A stretch of DNA of 64,000 nucleotides from Apostichopus japonicus (Eukaryota > Echinodermata > Holothuroidea > Aspidochirotida > Stichopodidae): contig NC_092574.1 in assembly GCF_037975245.1 (NCBI RefSeq), positions 17,828,713 through 17,892,712 of the forward strand, read 5' to 3'. This document shows positions 47,760 through 61,800 of the stretch, piece by piece. A model generated the notes under the pieces. It made no database searches, was not told the DNA's origin, and saw only the letters and a program-made list of their open reading frames with translations. Both the position numbers and the translations under genes were made by a program. Each line of letters opens with the position of its first letter. Position 1 is the stretch's first letter.

Positions 47760-50499
47760 AGTTCTATAATATGCATATTCATATAGTGTAGGTGAATATG
47801 TACAGAGGGCGATATCTATATCAGCACAAGTCGAATGATTCTTAAAATGTCTTTTTCAAAGGTTTGGTCCATCATCGACCCCTGCAATTTTTATATTCGT
47901 AAATTCTTGGGAGCAAACGGTGTATTCATTTTTCATCTTGTGCGATGTTAGATGCATATTTATGATATAATGCTGTGCATATTCATGGCAATAGATATAA
48001 TGTGCAACAGCCAACAGTTGGGACTATTTCCTAATGCTAATACCAATTCTATACTGTCCTGCCCATAATGTACGTCATAGCACTCGGATTGACAGTATAA
48101 AACAACTCCTAACCTCTTGTCTAATAGAAACATGATATTTATACTGCTAATTACTGCCAATAGGAGTGCTTTGAACCAGGACATGAAAGTAGAGTATAGA
48201 AAGAAAAAAATGTGTCCCAACTGTGTGATGTGAGCGCCTTTTTGTTAATATCAGGAAATTGTTTGTCTTCTTTGGAAAATGAAAGAATAATATCTATCGT
48301 CATGACACAAAGTCGAAGAAGATAGTAAAATATTCAAGCTAATGTGTTCATGTTGAAACAAATATAAATAATAATTAAAATTTCATCGTGAAAGTTTTCG
48401 GACAATTTGTGGGCCTGTATAAATGCTTCAGTCGTCTGTCGAAGTCGGTTTTTGGTTATCTTCAATTTGGGGAACAGAAGAAAGTCTTTTTTTTAATTTC
48501 TCTCACCATTGGTATGCACATGAACATTGACTGTTTTTGTAGTTTGTTAGATTAGATGTCACAACAGTGCAGAGGTCATTTACTGCTGCAAACTTACAAA
48601 ACCGATGGAGATTCTTTGAATGAAAATACTAGACTACTGTATAGAAGCACAAAGAGCATTATTTGTTGTGGTCACTTGTTGAGTGAATCTCTGTGGAATG
48701 TGTTACCACATCAGCTACTTCAAAAAAAAAGAATCATAATTTGTCATTTTCTAGCTGGGTTTAATCAGGTCTAAGATATTTTTCTTAAGCAGTATACCTT
48801 TCTTGTTTATTTCACTTAAACTGTCAGTATTTTGTAGTTTTCATTGAGAGATGCATAAGGTAATAGAGATGTTGGCATATCAATGGCAAAGTGTTCTCAG
48901 GGTATAGTTTGTGAAGATGTGAATTGAGGTTTAAGGGCAGGCTAGGAGATTTCTGACATTGAATTGACTGACAGGTTGTACGTATCATTGATGTTGGGCG
49001 TACAGGTAGAGAATTGTATACCATAAAAATTTGGAGAGGCCAGTTCAACATTCCTTTAGAACCAAGTGTGGGAAAGATTTGTTGTTGTTGATGATCACCA
49101 AACAGATTTTCTTGTCACTTTTTAACAGAACACCTTTCAAGTAAGTAAGAGATACTAACAGTTGCTTCAAAATTTAGTCAAAAATAGCTTCAATATGTGA
49201 TTCCTGTTTCTTCCTCTCATCCAAGAACTTCAAAACAAATACTTAAATCTCAAAGCTCTTCCTGTAAATCTATGAACTCTAGCAACTATAATGGAGAGCA
49301 GGGATATTTAAATGGGCATTTTCAAGTCAGTTGTGATCCCTGTGAGTACTGTAGGAAATAGACTTTAAAGGAAAAGAACAAGCGCTCAAATTTGCATTTT
49401 GGTTCTACGTTTTTGACAGAGTACAAGGGCTTGAAAGATTATAAATTAAGCTATTAACTTTAAGGAGCACTGTTAACAGAACAAATGGTATTGTCGACCG
49501 TCAACCCTACCTCCCACCCATCCCCCCCCCCAGTGCCATCAGGGTTATTTGAAAGGTAACTAAATTAATTTAGGTAAAATTAAGTCTACAGATTTGTCTA
49601 TAAGCATTATTGGACTGTTCCTGTTTGATGGGTTTGTATGTTTTGTTTGTTTAAAAGCCCACCAGCCCTTTGATTCAGGGTAGATGGGTGTGTCTACTCT
49701 TTGTAGCAGTCTGTGTGACTAATATGCAAATGAGTGATGCATGACATCACCGCCTGTGATGTTACAAATGCAAAGAAATGCCAGCCAATCGGTGGTTAAC
49801 CAGAATCTACAGGTAATTCTCCATCAGATTACAGACTATTTTGTGTTCCTTTAGATTTGAAGTTTCACTCAGTTTTCTTTCATTTCATCTCTTGGTAATA
49901 TTCCAAGCTTTAAAATTATTTATATATGTTTGATAAAACCTGTGGATCTTTCATCTAAGAAAGATCAAAATATCCCTCTTACCCCAAACATTTTGTTAAT
50001 CTATGGAGGAAGAATAAAATTTGCCTGTTTATTTCATTGACAAGTTACAGTTGCCTGCCCGTCTGGGTGATGTCACGATTTGTCGGGTTTTTCTTGATGG
50101 TTTGGTGGTGTACGGTAGCTTTGCTTGTTCCCTAACTTTGCGTACTGTGTTTTACGTGTGTACTGTAGCTGCGTAGACAGATGTCACTGTAGTTGCCGTG
50201 TTGGTAAATTTAAAATGTAACCTCATTGCAGTTGAGTCAGCTCAAGGTAATTATGGTAAAATCAGGTCGTCGAAGGGCCAAACTAAACTACAGAACAAAA
50301 TCAATGATGTCGTCATTATCTTTGACCTTTGAAAGAATGTTTGTTCGCTTAACATTGCAATGTTACCATTTACTATTCTGCTGGTCTTTTAACATATATT
50401 TAGCTCAAAACTCAAAAGTACCAAGGTTTTATAGAATACACTTTGCATCCTATTGAGATGCCTGTTGCAATATTTTATAAGTACTTACTCTTTACTTCA
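47760..50499. other. Intergenic DNA, no gene seen
   Basis: MTMR 3' UTR must begin here but its end is unclear; an AATAAA lies near 50013. A C tract lies near 49523. No other supported feature. Confidence 0.4.
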
Positions 50500-50803
50500 C
50501 TTTAATACTCTAAATGAAGTGTCATTAATGTGATTTTAATACCCTCATTGAAGTGTCATTAATGTTATTTTAATTCCCTTAATGAAGTATCATTAAGGTT
50601 ATTTTAATACGCTCAATGAAGTGTCATTAAATTTATTTTAATATCCTTAATGAAGTGTCATTAATGTCATTTTCATACCCTCATTGAAGTGTCATTAATG
50701 TTATTTTAATACCCTCAATGAAGTGTAATTAATGTTATTTTAATACCATTAATGAAGTGTAATTAATGCTAATTTACTACCCTCAATGAGATGTCATTAA
50801 GTT
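50500..50803. repeat. 34 bp tandem repeat, ~9 copies
   Basis: Unit AATGAAGTGTCATTAATG, then TTATTTTAATACCCTC. Copies start every 34 bp (50513, 50547, 50581 and on) with about 10-20% divergence. Confidence 0.92.
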
Positions 50804-51504
50804 AAACTGTTGTTGTCTCTGTTGAAATTAGTTTAAAAGGGGGAAACTAATACAGTGTCAATGGTGTTCATATGTTTATAGTGGTAGGATAGTATTCTCT
50901 ATAAAAGCTTTCCCTTACAATTCCTGTGGCACACTGCAAGATTCCTAGAGCATTCTAGTGATAGACCAATAACTCAGAGATATGTTAATGAAGTAACCAC
51001 ATTATTATTTGATGGAAACGGGAGAGGGGAATGTGGGAGGGGGGGGCAGTTGGGGAGCTGGGGAGTGGATAGTGGCGCAGATAGTCTCAGGTTACCAACA
51101 GGACCCTATATTCATATGCCCATTTGCAAATGTTCTTAAGTTTGAGGGCAAGAAAAGTCCATTCTCAGCTCCCTCTTATTCCAGTTATAGTCCCATGTCA
51201 GCTATTACAATAAGACTATTTGCCCGAAGCTGGAAATCTTGTGTGTCTAATGGAAGGTTAGTAACAACTTTAGTATAAGCATTTATACTGATGGATTGAA
51301 AAACACAACAAAATTGTAGGATATGTTGGGGTATTGGATTCCAACTCTGTTGCCAGTTGCTGGTTACAATTTAATGTTAAAACAAACCTGCTTTATGATT
51401 GTCATGCGTAAATTTGGTAACGATGGATCTTGACTGACAGCGGTTAATCCTATGAAGGTACTTTAAAATTGAGAAGTCAAAGAGTTTACTAAGCTGATTC
51501 AAGC

Positions 51505-51790
51505 CCCTCCCACCACTTACCCATAGGACTGCCCTCCCACCACTTACCCATAGGACTGCCCTCCCACCACTTACCCGTAGGACTGCCCTCCCACCACTTA
51601 CCCATAGGACTGCCCTCCCACCACTTACCCGTAGGACTGCCCTCCCACCACTTACCCATAGGACTGCCCTCCCACCACTTACCCATAGGACTGCCCTCCC
51701 ACCACTTACCCATAGGACTGCCCTCCCACCACTTACCCATAGGACTGCCCTCCCACCACTTACCCATAGGACTGCCCTCCCACCACCGAC
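51505..51790. repeat. 27 bp minisatellite, ~10.5 copies
   Basis: Unit CCCTCCCACCACTTACCC followed by ATAGGACTG, nearly identical copies. Two variants (CCCATA and CCCGTA) are interspersed. The 27 bp period keeps a frame open on the minus strand; this is not evidence of a protein. Confidence 0.97.
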
Positions 51791-51799
51791 CCATTGTCA

Positions 51800-54700
51800 C
51801 TAACCTACAGTCACTAACCTACAGGACATCCGTGTTATGATGTTGTTTTCAAAGATGTTTGTATGAAAGTGACATTTTTGATCAGAGCATGTTGAGAGAC
51901 TTAATTTATTTTCCTTTAACAATTTTGTTTAAGTTTTGAAAGGTGTAATAATCATCAAATAAGTTTTTGTATTATTATTATTATGAGCCCAAATAGTGGC
52001 TTTGAATTATTGTGCAATTACATGTAAGAAGTAGTTTTAGTATACTGCTAAGAGTAAGTACAGAGGGATTTTGATGACTATCGAAATGAAAAAATTATAA
52101 AACCCATCTCATGTCGATGAAAAAAAGCTTTCGTGAATAAAGCGTGTCAGACAGGCCAAAAGCGCTTTACGGAAAAATACCTTCACAATATGGCGATGTT
52201 ATAGCTATGGTGGTAAGGAACCTTCTTTGGGGGTGTTAAATCCTTTGGGAATAATGGTTTTCTTAACAATAACATAAAATAGTTGGTATTTTGTGATAAC
52301 CTTTTTTTTTTCCATTTTCTTTTTTGAAAGATGACCTTTTTTTTGCAAGAGTTTTCTTGTTCTTTGTCTTCGTAGTAACTCAATAGTTGGGTCTGAGGGT
52401 ATATTTAGTGATAATTGTTAATACATTTCTCTCAGAAATTTTCCAAGTGTATATGAACTTAATTTATGCTTGCTACAAATTAATAAAGAGAAATTAGAAT
52501 TGAAAGAACCTTATTCTGAAATGTTTGTCTTCTCTCAGAGACTGATTTGTACACACCTTGTTATTGCATGATAGTTCTATACATCCAACAGTGTCTTAGA
52601 AAATGCAAAAACGGCTGCCCATAGTTACCCTCAAGTCAACTGTGGACCAGGCTCAGGCCAATTTGCACAGTAAGTAGCTGTGGATCCTGGAGAAACCTTA
52701 ATTTTACTTCTGCTCAGGACTAAACTTGCCTGCTTCCTTCTAAGCATTTCCTACCAAATTTCATGATTTCAACAATTCACAATTAACTTACAGCCCTTGC
52801 TGTAAGAGATATTTATTCTCAATTATTTGTAATGACTGATAGATTTTGGCAGAGGTTGAGTGGCAATCAAGCTTCCTGAACAGTGATATACACAGGATTT
52901 TAACGACAAAAAGTTTTTTCACCTCAAAAAAAAGTAAGACCGAAAAACTTTTACGACGAACAAAGGTTTAAAATCTTTTGTTGTCCCTAAAAGTTTTTCG
53001 CTTTTCTATTGTTCCTCTGAAGTTGCAAACTGAGCGAAAAAAAATGTCATAAGAGGGCGCAAAGGCGATAAATGTGTATCTTTTCTGGTAGTTCGCGACA
53101 CGCTGATTACGATTCTGAAGTTTATTTTGGAATTGGCTACCAAAAGGAGGTACTTTTTTAACTTTGCAAGACAAAACACCTATTTTTGGCGCAAATAATT
53201 ATAACATAGACAAAAAGCCTTTCCCGGTCAGATAATAACACGAAATTGGTGTATAACAAAGACAAGATTGTCTTCTACTCCACGTCTAATTTAAATGTCG
53301 ATGGGTGTTTCAGAGAGGACAAGAGAGGGGGCTGAAAAGAGGGGGTTTTCCAAATTGTGCACTTAAAAAGAACACGTATTTTTATCTTGTACTTTGGGAC
53401 CACGTATCTCCCGAACGGAAGCAGATATGGACCTGGGAGTTGCAGATTTGGGCTCCTGATGTGGGGGGGGGGGATACAAAAATAACAACTACCCACATTA
53501 ATAAAGACAAAGAAGGGGCCAGAAGCAAATGAAGGATTTCATTAAATAGTAGGTGTGGCCGTTGGGTGTTTCAAGGTGCCTCCCATGTAGGGCTGGGGGG
53601 TCCTCAATAGACAAATGAAGATTTATATGTAAATGAGGTGTATTATGAGTATATTTAGAAAATAAGTTAGGTCTTTAATTAGCTGTTAACCCAAGGTTGT
53701 GTTAACAAAAACTAGATTTTGTGTTGTTGAAAGGTGTTTACCCATTGGGCTGTAGCAGTGGTCTGATTCTTTCCTAACTGAAGTTTTAAGTTCCCCAAAC
53801 AAAACCACCCCCCCCCCCCCATGATGGAAGGTGGAGGACCATGGCCATGAGATTATGCCAAATATAATACCAATTGCTTAATAATTTCCCCAGAAATGTT
53901 CTATAATGCATTACTGAAAAGAGGTGATTGTTGCAAATTATTACAGAATACTTGGAATACTTTGGCGGATGGATAAGGTAAAGCACAAGAAATGAGATTA
54001 CTGCAATATACTATCCGTCATACAAAGGCAGTGCCAGTACACACACACACACACCTCTATGGTTCACAAAGATGATTGCAAATTCACCAGCAAAGAGACA
54101 CAATTTGGCACAAGGTAAACAAATAACAATTTAAATGACCGAATGGATTTACTTTTTATTTTTAATAACTCAAAGAAAATCACATTTTGGACATGATTGG
54201 CAAGATCACATACATACTAGGAGAAGAAAAAAAGGAAAACTTTTCCATATCCCGCCTTCCCATCGAGAAAAGTGGAAGATTAGAAAGACGATGCTTTATA
54301 GGGTAGCACAGAATGGTTTCAAGCTACATGTGTTTATAGCATCCATTGTACAAGTGCAATTATAAGTAAAATTAAATTGTATTATTTACTCAGTTCTTAC
54401 AAACGCCAAGGCCTTTCTAAATTGCAGAAAGATGGAATTTACATTACAGTATATTATCAGGAATAAAGAGAGTAAAGGATGAAATTTTATATCCTCTCAA
54501 TAGTTTTAAAGATTGCCTGTATTTGGGAAGGGGGGGGGGAGGGGGATGCTACTTAAAATAATTTTAGTTCTTTCTCACTCCCCTAAATTTTCTTTCTCCA
54601 CCTCCTGCCTGCACTCATTGGCTTTGTGACATGTAAACTTGTACATAATTAAGTATATTTTGAAATTAATTAATTAAAGTATAATTTTTTTTAATAACTG

Positions 54701-55741
54701 ATATATTAAAATTTGAAAAGTATTTTACTGAATTAGAAAAAGTAGCAACATGTCTTCTAATCTCAGCTCTCTGTCCCTTTAATTCAGACACAAAAAAAAA
54801 TTGGTGGTCAAAACAAAACCAAATTTGAAGTTGGCAATTATGTTTCCATTTAAGTTAAGGTAATTTTGAGAAGGGCATAAATCTCCTTACTGTATAGGTG
54901 AACATTCTCATACAAAACCATACAAAAGTCAGATTTCTAGCAAATTTTACTAGTTTGCCCAAACAAACATACAGAGATATATTTATTTGCTAAAAATGTT
55001 GCACAGAAAGTACATAAACATGATAACATAAAGTTGTGAACTTGGTTTCACTTTACTAGAGAAGTAGAGAAACCTCACACAGCTCAACTCTATGTTAATG
55101 TCATACTACTTCATCCTGACACAAAGTAAACAAGCTTTTACTTTCACAAAAGTGAGCAAAAAAGAAAAGGGGGAAATGATAATTTGAAAGAGAAATGTAA
55201 CTAACTCCTGTGTTCTCATGTTTCATTTGATCGCAGCAATTTCAAAGGAAAATAAGTTTGTTTTGTCTCCTTTGCAAGGTCTTCATTTTGAGTTCAATAA
55301 AAAGCTAACAAGCTTATAATTGCAGAAACATATTTGACCTTGACACACACACAAAAAAAAATCAGATAAAGAATGAAACATTGTGACCATTCCATCATGC
55401 CGTACTCTTAAAGGCATCAAATATCATAAAATAATGAATATTATTAACACTATTCATCATGTTACAATATGAAATAAACACATTTGTACTTATGCCATTC
55501 AGTTGGGACAAATTTTTTTTTGTTAACTGTACTTTCCAGTCCTCATTCAGGGTACACGTATAACAGTATTAAATATCCTGTTCCAATGATCTAAATCCTC
55601 AGAACTGTTCACATTGTGCCTGTACCCTTGCTCTGAAGAGTGACACGAAAATTACAATATAGAGTGGTACCAGCATTAAAGATATTCTCCCCCCTTGGCT
55701 GATTTAACTTTTGTGTTCATCTCTTTTGGTTCAAGCATAAA
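51800..55741. other. Intergenic DNA between convergent MTMR and ALG5
   Basis: Poly(G)/poly(C) runs at about 53463, 53809 and 54528 and a short (CA)n near 54040. The ALG5 3' UTR should occupy the right end; a minus-strand AATAAA lies near 54985. No gene supported. Confidence 0.4.
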
Positions 55742-55857
55742 TCATTGACCCTTGACCTTGTCTTCAATTTTCCAGAAACCTAACGTATATCGTAGTCTAA
55801 TAAAGAGAATGTCCTTGCCCATCTGAGCCCAGCTGAAAATTGGGATGATCTTTGAAC
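55742..55857 (-). CDS. ALG5: ALG5 exon 9
   Basis: Completes Gly288 and runs to residue 325 and TGA, with [20 protein letters not shown]. Acceptor CTCCGTAG. Confidence 0.94.
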
Positions 55858-58800
55858 CTACGGAGAAGGGAACAAAGAAAAAAAAAAAATGCAAAGTACT
55901 CAAAAATTTACAAATGAATAAAGAGTCCAGTTGTCATTTCTGGGAGTGGCTTAGTAATGGATGATATCACCTAGATGCTGTCATTACAAAAGTTAGAAGT
56001 ACCATCACACAAAATCTGGTTGGAACCTATTCTCTCATCTAAGCTAATCATATTTTGGCCGCAGACTATTAATTCTTTAAGTCTCTGTTGCAGCTATTGT
56101 TACCTCTGCGTCATCAAATCTAAGAATAACCGGAATCGAGTGATAACCAAGAAGGAATAAGAAAAGAAGAAAGACCTGTTTATCTTGCTTGTTTGAGAAA
56201 TTTAATGACTAAGGCTCAACGATGAATAATTAACACAAAATGGATTTGTTAACTTTCAACAGCAATCTTCCAAATGTGTCACCCAAACTGAATATATAGG
56301 TGTGATTGATGGCTCAATTTCTGTGAGCATTTTAAACCAAAAGATTAGTAAAAAGTACATATAAACTGAAAGAAAGATTTTTTTCAGAACTTTGATAAAC
56401 AAGTTGAAACATGTCATCAGCTTGAGGATGTGGTTTTGGTCTAAAGGTGCAGAACATTTCCGGCAATTTCATTAAGCAATAATCTTTATCCATTACAAGA
56501 TCCTATCAAATGTGTATGGAAAGGAGACATACTAGAAAGAAAACAGAATGACTCACCTTCAATCTCTTGCCAGTTGACTGCTACTTCATCCATTGGAATG
56601 CCTAAGTATTGAGCAATGTACAACAACTCCACATCGAATGCCCTGAAATGAATGGATAAACTCGTAATTAATCAAATGCTTTCTCCAACTCTCACCAAAA
56701 GTATTTCTTTCATGATATAAATTATTACATGTCATTGGAACCCATCTCCAGGGAAGAGAAGCTTGGAATGAAAGGTGCTCCATCGTGGACTATTCTGAAG
56801 TCGCCATGAACTTAAATTTTAAAGCAGCCTTCTGACTTTGTTTTGACATTTTTTTCTATATCTACCAAATTATTATACACACTGAGATTGTATTTGATCA
56901 AACCATTAAAAGCAATCACCTCAATTTTTTCTCTTCACCAAAGTAAGGTTCAAGGGTATGAAAATAGAAAACTTGCTTCAAATCACAACATTTTTTCACA
57001 ATAACAGCATGGAACTGCCCAAAACATGTGGACTTCTACTGCCAATTTTACTGCCACACGGCTAGTCAAGCTATTCACTGAATTGCTTATCAGAGCGAGT
57101 GATCTATAATAGACCTGACATTCTCCATTAGTATAAATTATAACTTGGTAGACCATGCCTGTCTCCCTTTGGCAAAAGATCCTGGTAGGATTAATATTTC
57201 AGGTCTTTAGTCTTCCTTGCAACAACAAAAAGCAACCCTTTTTTCTACATATTTCTGACACTTATAACACGGCTAGTACCTACCATCTGTTTACATGCAT
57301 ATTTGAGAAGAGGACAGCTGCAGCGTTACGAGTCATGAGTTTAAAGCCGCACTGGGTGTCCTTGATGGATCGGACGCAGAGAAACCAAACGAAGAAATGG
57401 AAGCCGTACATCAGGATGGTTCGGAAGGAGGAACGCTGAGGAAGAGAGGCCAAATGTACTTAGACTGTAACAACTGCTGTAAAAAGTACTGACGGTTCGT
57501 TATTAATAATACTGGGAATGAATTCAATTTTTGTAATTGTGCATCCAACACTTACTTAAACAAACAATTTCAGAAAGTGGCTGTAGTGCCTATCATGTTT
57601 ACTGCAACAGTCGGCCTTGTCCCCTCCCCCTCTGCCACTCTCACACACATGAATGAATAAGGTAACCAGGTTGACAGAAGGTAAGGGGAGGGAGGGGATG
57701 GTAGGGAGGACTAGGAAACAGAGCCTAGGTCAAACGAACTTTCTATACTTTATGTCTCACATTTTCTTTTCAAACCAGCCCTTCAAATTCAAAATCATTT
57801 CATTTAAACAGTTTAACCTCTATTAGAATTAGTGTCAATAAAACAATCCATTACTTTTGCTGAACAGAGGCACCATACCTGAGCGACTGCTTCATCCTGC
57901 AAATGAGCTCTTGAACCGCAAACCAATGCCCTGGAATCCTGACAAGAACAGAATTAATGAGGAAAGTGTAAAGATGAGTTATAACTACAAAAATAATAAT
58001 AATAAAAAAAATTATGAGGAAAATGACTACTATGGTGATTGCCTCCTGCAGTTTATGACGTCTTTCAATTTCTTCACGCATTCAACAAACCAACTTCTTA
58101 TCTTCGCTAATGGGGACCTAGACACCAAACATGGTGTTCAACCAAGCTTCACTTTTTGAGTTGTTGTGTTACCAGGCGGGTGTCACACACACGCACATAC
58201 TCGCGCACACTTGTATCTACATTAACATGCACATTTCAGGAATCCTAAATGTCTTGATATCAGCCTTGCTTCCATTCCTTACCTGATTTTGGTTTATTTT
58301 CTTCAAACTTTCTTCTAACTTTACAAGGTCTTTAAATTCTGTAGCACCATCAGCATCAGCAAATAGTAGAGCACGGCCTCTGGCACTGAGCATGCCCAGA
58401 CGGATTGCCCCACCTTTGCCTCGGTTCTTTGTCAGAGTCAAGACCCTGACAAATTCTACTGTGTATTTCTTGGAGTATTTAAGACCAACCTGTTTCAGGA
58501 GACAAAGACACTTCAAGTTACCATTCTTACTAATACAGTTTCTAAAAGATGAAAATAGCTAAGACATGTAAATTGTTACCATATATATTTTCTCCAAATA
58601 ATTCGGCATAGAATTAGAAATTGTGGTAAATACACTCTTTTTAAAAGACAATTGATTATGATGAAAATCAAATTGTGTGAACACAAACACAAATTATGTA
58701 AAGCAGCCGTCCGCAAGTCAAAAAGCTGTCTAGATCAAGAGCATGCACCTATCTGAAACTGAGCTGGGGTTGGTTTTTTTCTTTACATAAGCCTAGTCTT

Positions 58801-61800
58801 AGTCTTTTGGAGATATTTTGTCCTATAATAAGCAAGCATTTCATGTGACATACAGTAATTGTATATCATATTCACATACACTTTGTGAGCTTGCTAACAC
58901 TTGCACTTGTGGCACTTGACTCCTAACCTTTGTGATGTACATGATGTTACCCTATACAGACAGTGTAGTATTGCTCTTAACAAAATGGCTGTACCAACGG
59001 TAGGAAATGTTGCAAAAATCTCTTGCTTGTACGATTGGCAGAGGTGTAGTGATTTCACACTCTTTATCTTGCACAGTTGTCTGTACTGTTACTCAGAGAT
59101 GCGGATTTGTACTTCTCCTCGGGGGATTTTGAGTAGTAACATTTTGGCCATTAAATGCGTTCTGTGACATATGAGGATTCGATACACCAGAGTAGTGAGG
59201 TTTTTATACAGTTAGCCTAACATTAGGTCATCCTCAGTCTGTAGGCTTCTTAGTAAAACATACAATGTGTTTTGATCTTGCAGTGGTCTTCATGAAGTCT
59301 GGTATTTCATATGTTGCAAAATTGTGGACACCTGGACCATGAAATATGGTTTGTAGTCTTGTTTCGTACAATGTGGTGAGCAGATTAAGTTGAGTTTGTA
59401 CCCGAAGTCTACGATTATCATCAAGAATCTATCAATGCCTCTAAGAGCAGCCTCTGAAGATTACGATTTCTGTAAAATTCTGCAGATAAGCTGAAATTCT
59501 GCCTTTTTCAGTGATCGCAAAAAACATTGATGACCTCAAAATTGAATGATCAAACACAAACCTGTGTTGTTTTGTCTTTACTGCCATCATCAACGATAAT
59601 GACCTCATAGGTGAAGCCTTTATTAGATTCCTGGAATAGAAGAATAATGGTGTTAATATTAATTAAAACTGCTAATAATTAATAGAGCTCTAATAAATAT
59701 CACATAGCAATCATGGAATATATTATAATATTAACATTCAGAGATTCATGGAAAAAGATAAAGGTTATTAAGAAAATTTGAAATACGACGAAAAGGAAAT
59801 GTAATATCTTAGTCTGAAACTGCTTGATACATTATTCGGGATGATTCAAACCTCTGCTCCATACATACACCAAAGCTCTATTCAGCTTACTGTATTTTTA
59901 CCGATGTTCATTGGTGTGTACACAATCCAGGTACAGAACCACCAGAAGTCAGCAGTGTAATGTCAATGCGCCTCTCTCTATTGCATAAAACTAGTCCTGC
60001 TTGCTACAAACCCTGACAGGATGCAGACTTGCAGAGGTCCATTCCTTACATTAGTCAAGCTTCAAATTGAGGTTTTCCAATCAATTTGATATAACCAAAT
60101 ATATATGAAGAAGCCAGATTCCAACAGCATGCTAGGAACAACTATTTAACAAGAAATGGCCTCTCTATGGCAGGCACGTAGACACAAGAGCAGGGCACAG
60201 GGGTATGTACCCACTCTCCCATCCCGCCCCTAATGCATTTAAGTCCCCTGATACAAGCAAAAATTTCCTCAAAAGTCAGGGGGACACCCCTACCCTAAAA
60301 CCCCTCCCCCAGGATGGTAATCTTCCTGCAGTGATGTGCCCCCCTCCCCCCCCCCCCAAAGTGGTTGCTCTGGCTAGGGGCCTGCTCTATTGACAGATAG
60401 AATTATGAGGAAAGTGGGTACAATCTGTCTATGAAAGGGATTTCAATTTGGCCTGTGACAATGAACAATTATGGTAATAAAATGTGTAGTCTTGCACTTA
60501 TCAGGTATGCAGGCCCTTACTAGTACATTAGGCTTGAGCAGCAAACAAAACCCTCTTTAATACAATTCACAAAACGGAAACGTCAACAAATCCACCGGGG
60601 ACAATGCTCATTGTAAGTACACAGTAAGAATAGCAGAGCCAGTATAACAGTGTTACTCACCCTTCTGCTTTCTAGTATCTCCAAGCACTCATCAAGCATC
60701 TTTGGCACTGAAATTATACATCATTAGATGATAGAAAGCAGAAGAAATAATTTTTAGTTGATAATGTGTTTTGCAGCAGATTTGATGTTTATAACTCTTT
60801 ATTTATCGGTTGAAGCTCATCAATATACCAAGTTTTCTGTGAATTGTTTTACATTTTTCTAGCAAATTGGTTAGTTTGCACATTTGTTTGCATTATTCCC
60901 TCGAAGTACAATATACAAAAGAAATCAAACATGAGAATCTGACTAGAATTTTTGTTGAACAAAGTAAAGAAGTGCAAAAACAATTGTTGGCTTGCAAGAG
61001 GTGACCTCAGGATCAAATTGCCCTCTGCTGTACAAACTGAGCTAATCGATGGTAAGTTGTGAACCCTACTGTATAGAATCATAAAGATAAAGAGTGAAAA
61101 GCTGATGCGGGGTTAGCATACAAAAAGGGCCAAGGTTTTGAACATACATTACAGTAGGAATTATAGAATGAGGAAGATTCTTTACCCAAGTAATGCAAAT
61201 ATTATGAAATATATGTAAGCATAGTGACTAACCAGAGAAGATTCCAGTCTTTACCCATCCCCCCAAACAACAACACCACAAGTGAAAGGAACTGATAAAA
61301 TGAAAGGCACTGAGGCATGCATCGAAAGACTAGACATGCAATCTCCTAATACCTCCCCCTCTATCCTCCCCCCTCCCCCCATTTGGGGGAATGACTATTG
61401 ATGCAGTATCAATACAAAGGTTCATTATTCTGTATTGTTAGCCTCCCCTGTCTTCCACCTGTCCAAGTGAGTCCCACAGTCTCTACCTATCCCTTCCTCT
61501 CACACGTCCAAGGTTACTTTCATCCCTGTTTAACACATTTTGCTTTTTTCAACTTACGTCTTTCTTCCTCGTTGTATGCTGGTACTACGATAGAAAGATC
61601 TATGGAAGCTGGTGAATAAAGACTCGGGAAATCGACCATTGCATTGTCTTTGTTTGGGTCTGCGTATGATTTCTCATTTAAATATCTGTACATGTCTGGT
61701 GGAGGAGATGTGAAGAATAGGAAAATGATGACCTGTTGGAAGAAAACAAGAGAATAAATTATCAAGTCTGATTGGTTATAACGACAATCTTATTCACTTG

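Noticed and set aside
48556-48774. Possible LINE C-terminal remnant (SESLWNVLPHQLL)
   Set aside because: Resembles the LWNxLP motif but nothing around it supports the family.
46505-51790. CRISPR-like arrays
   Set aside because: The repeats are contiguous satellites without unique spacers, in a eukaryotic genome.
51489-51800. A repeat protein (MGKWWEGSP)n
   Set aside because: The frame stays open only because the satellite period is 27 bp; no gene context.
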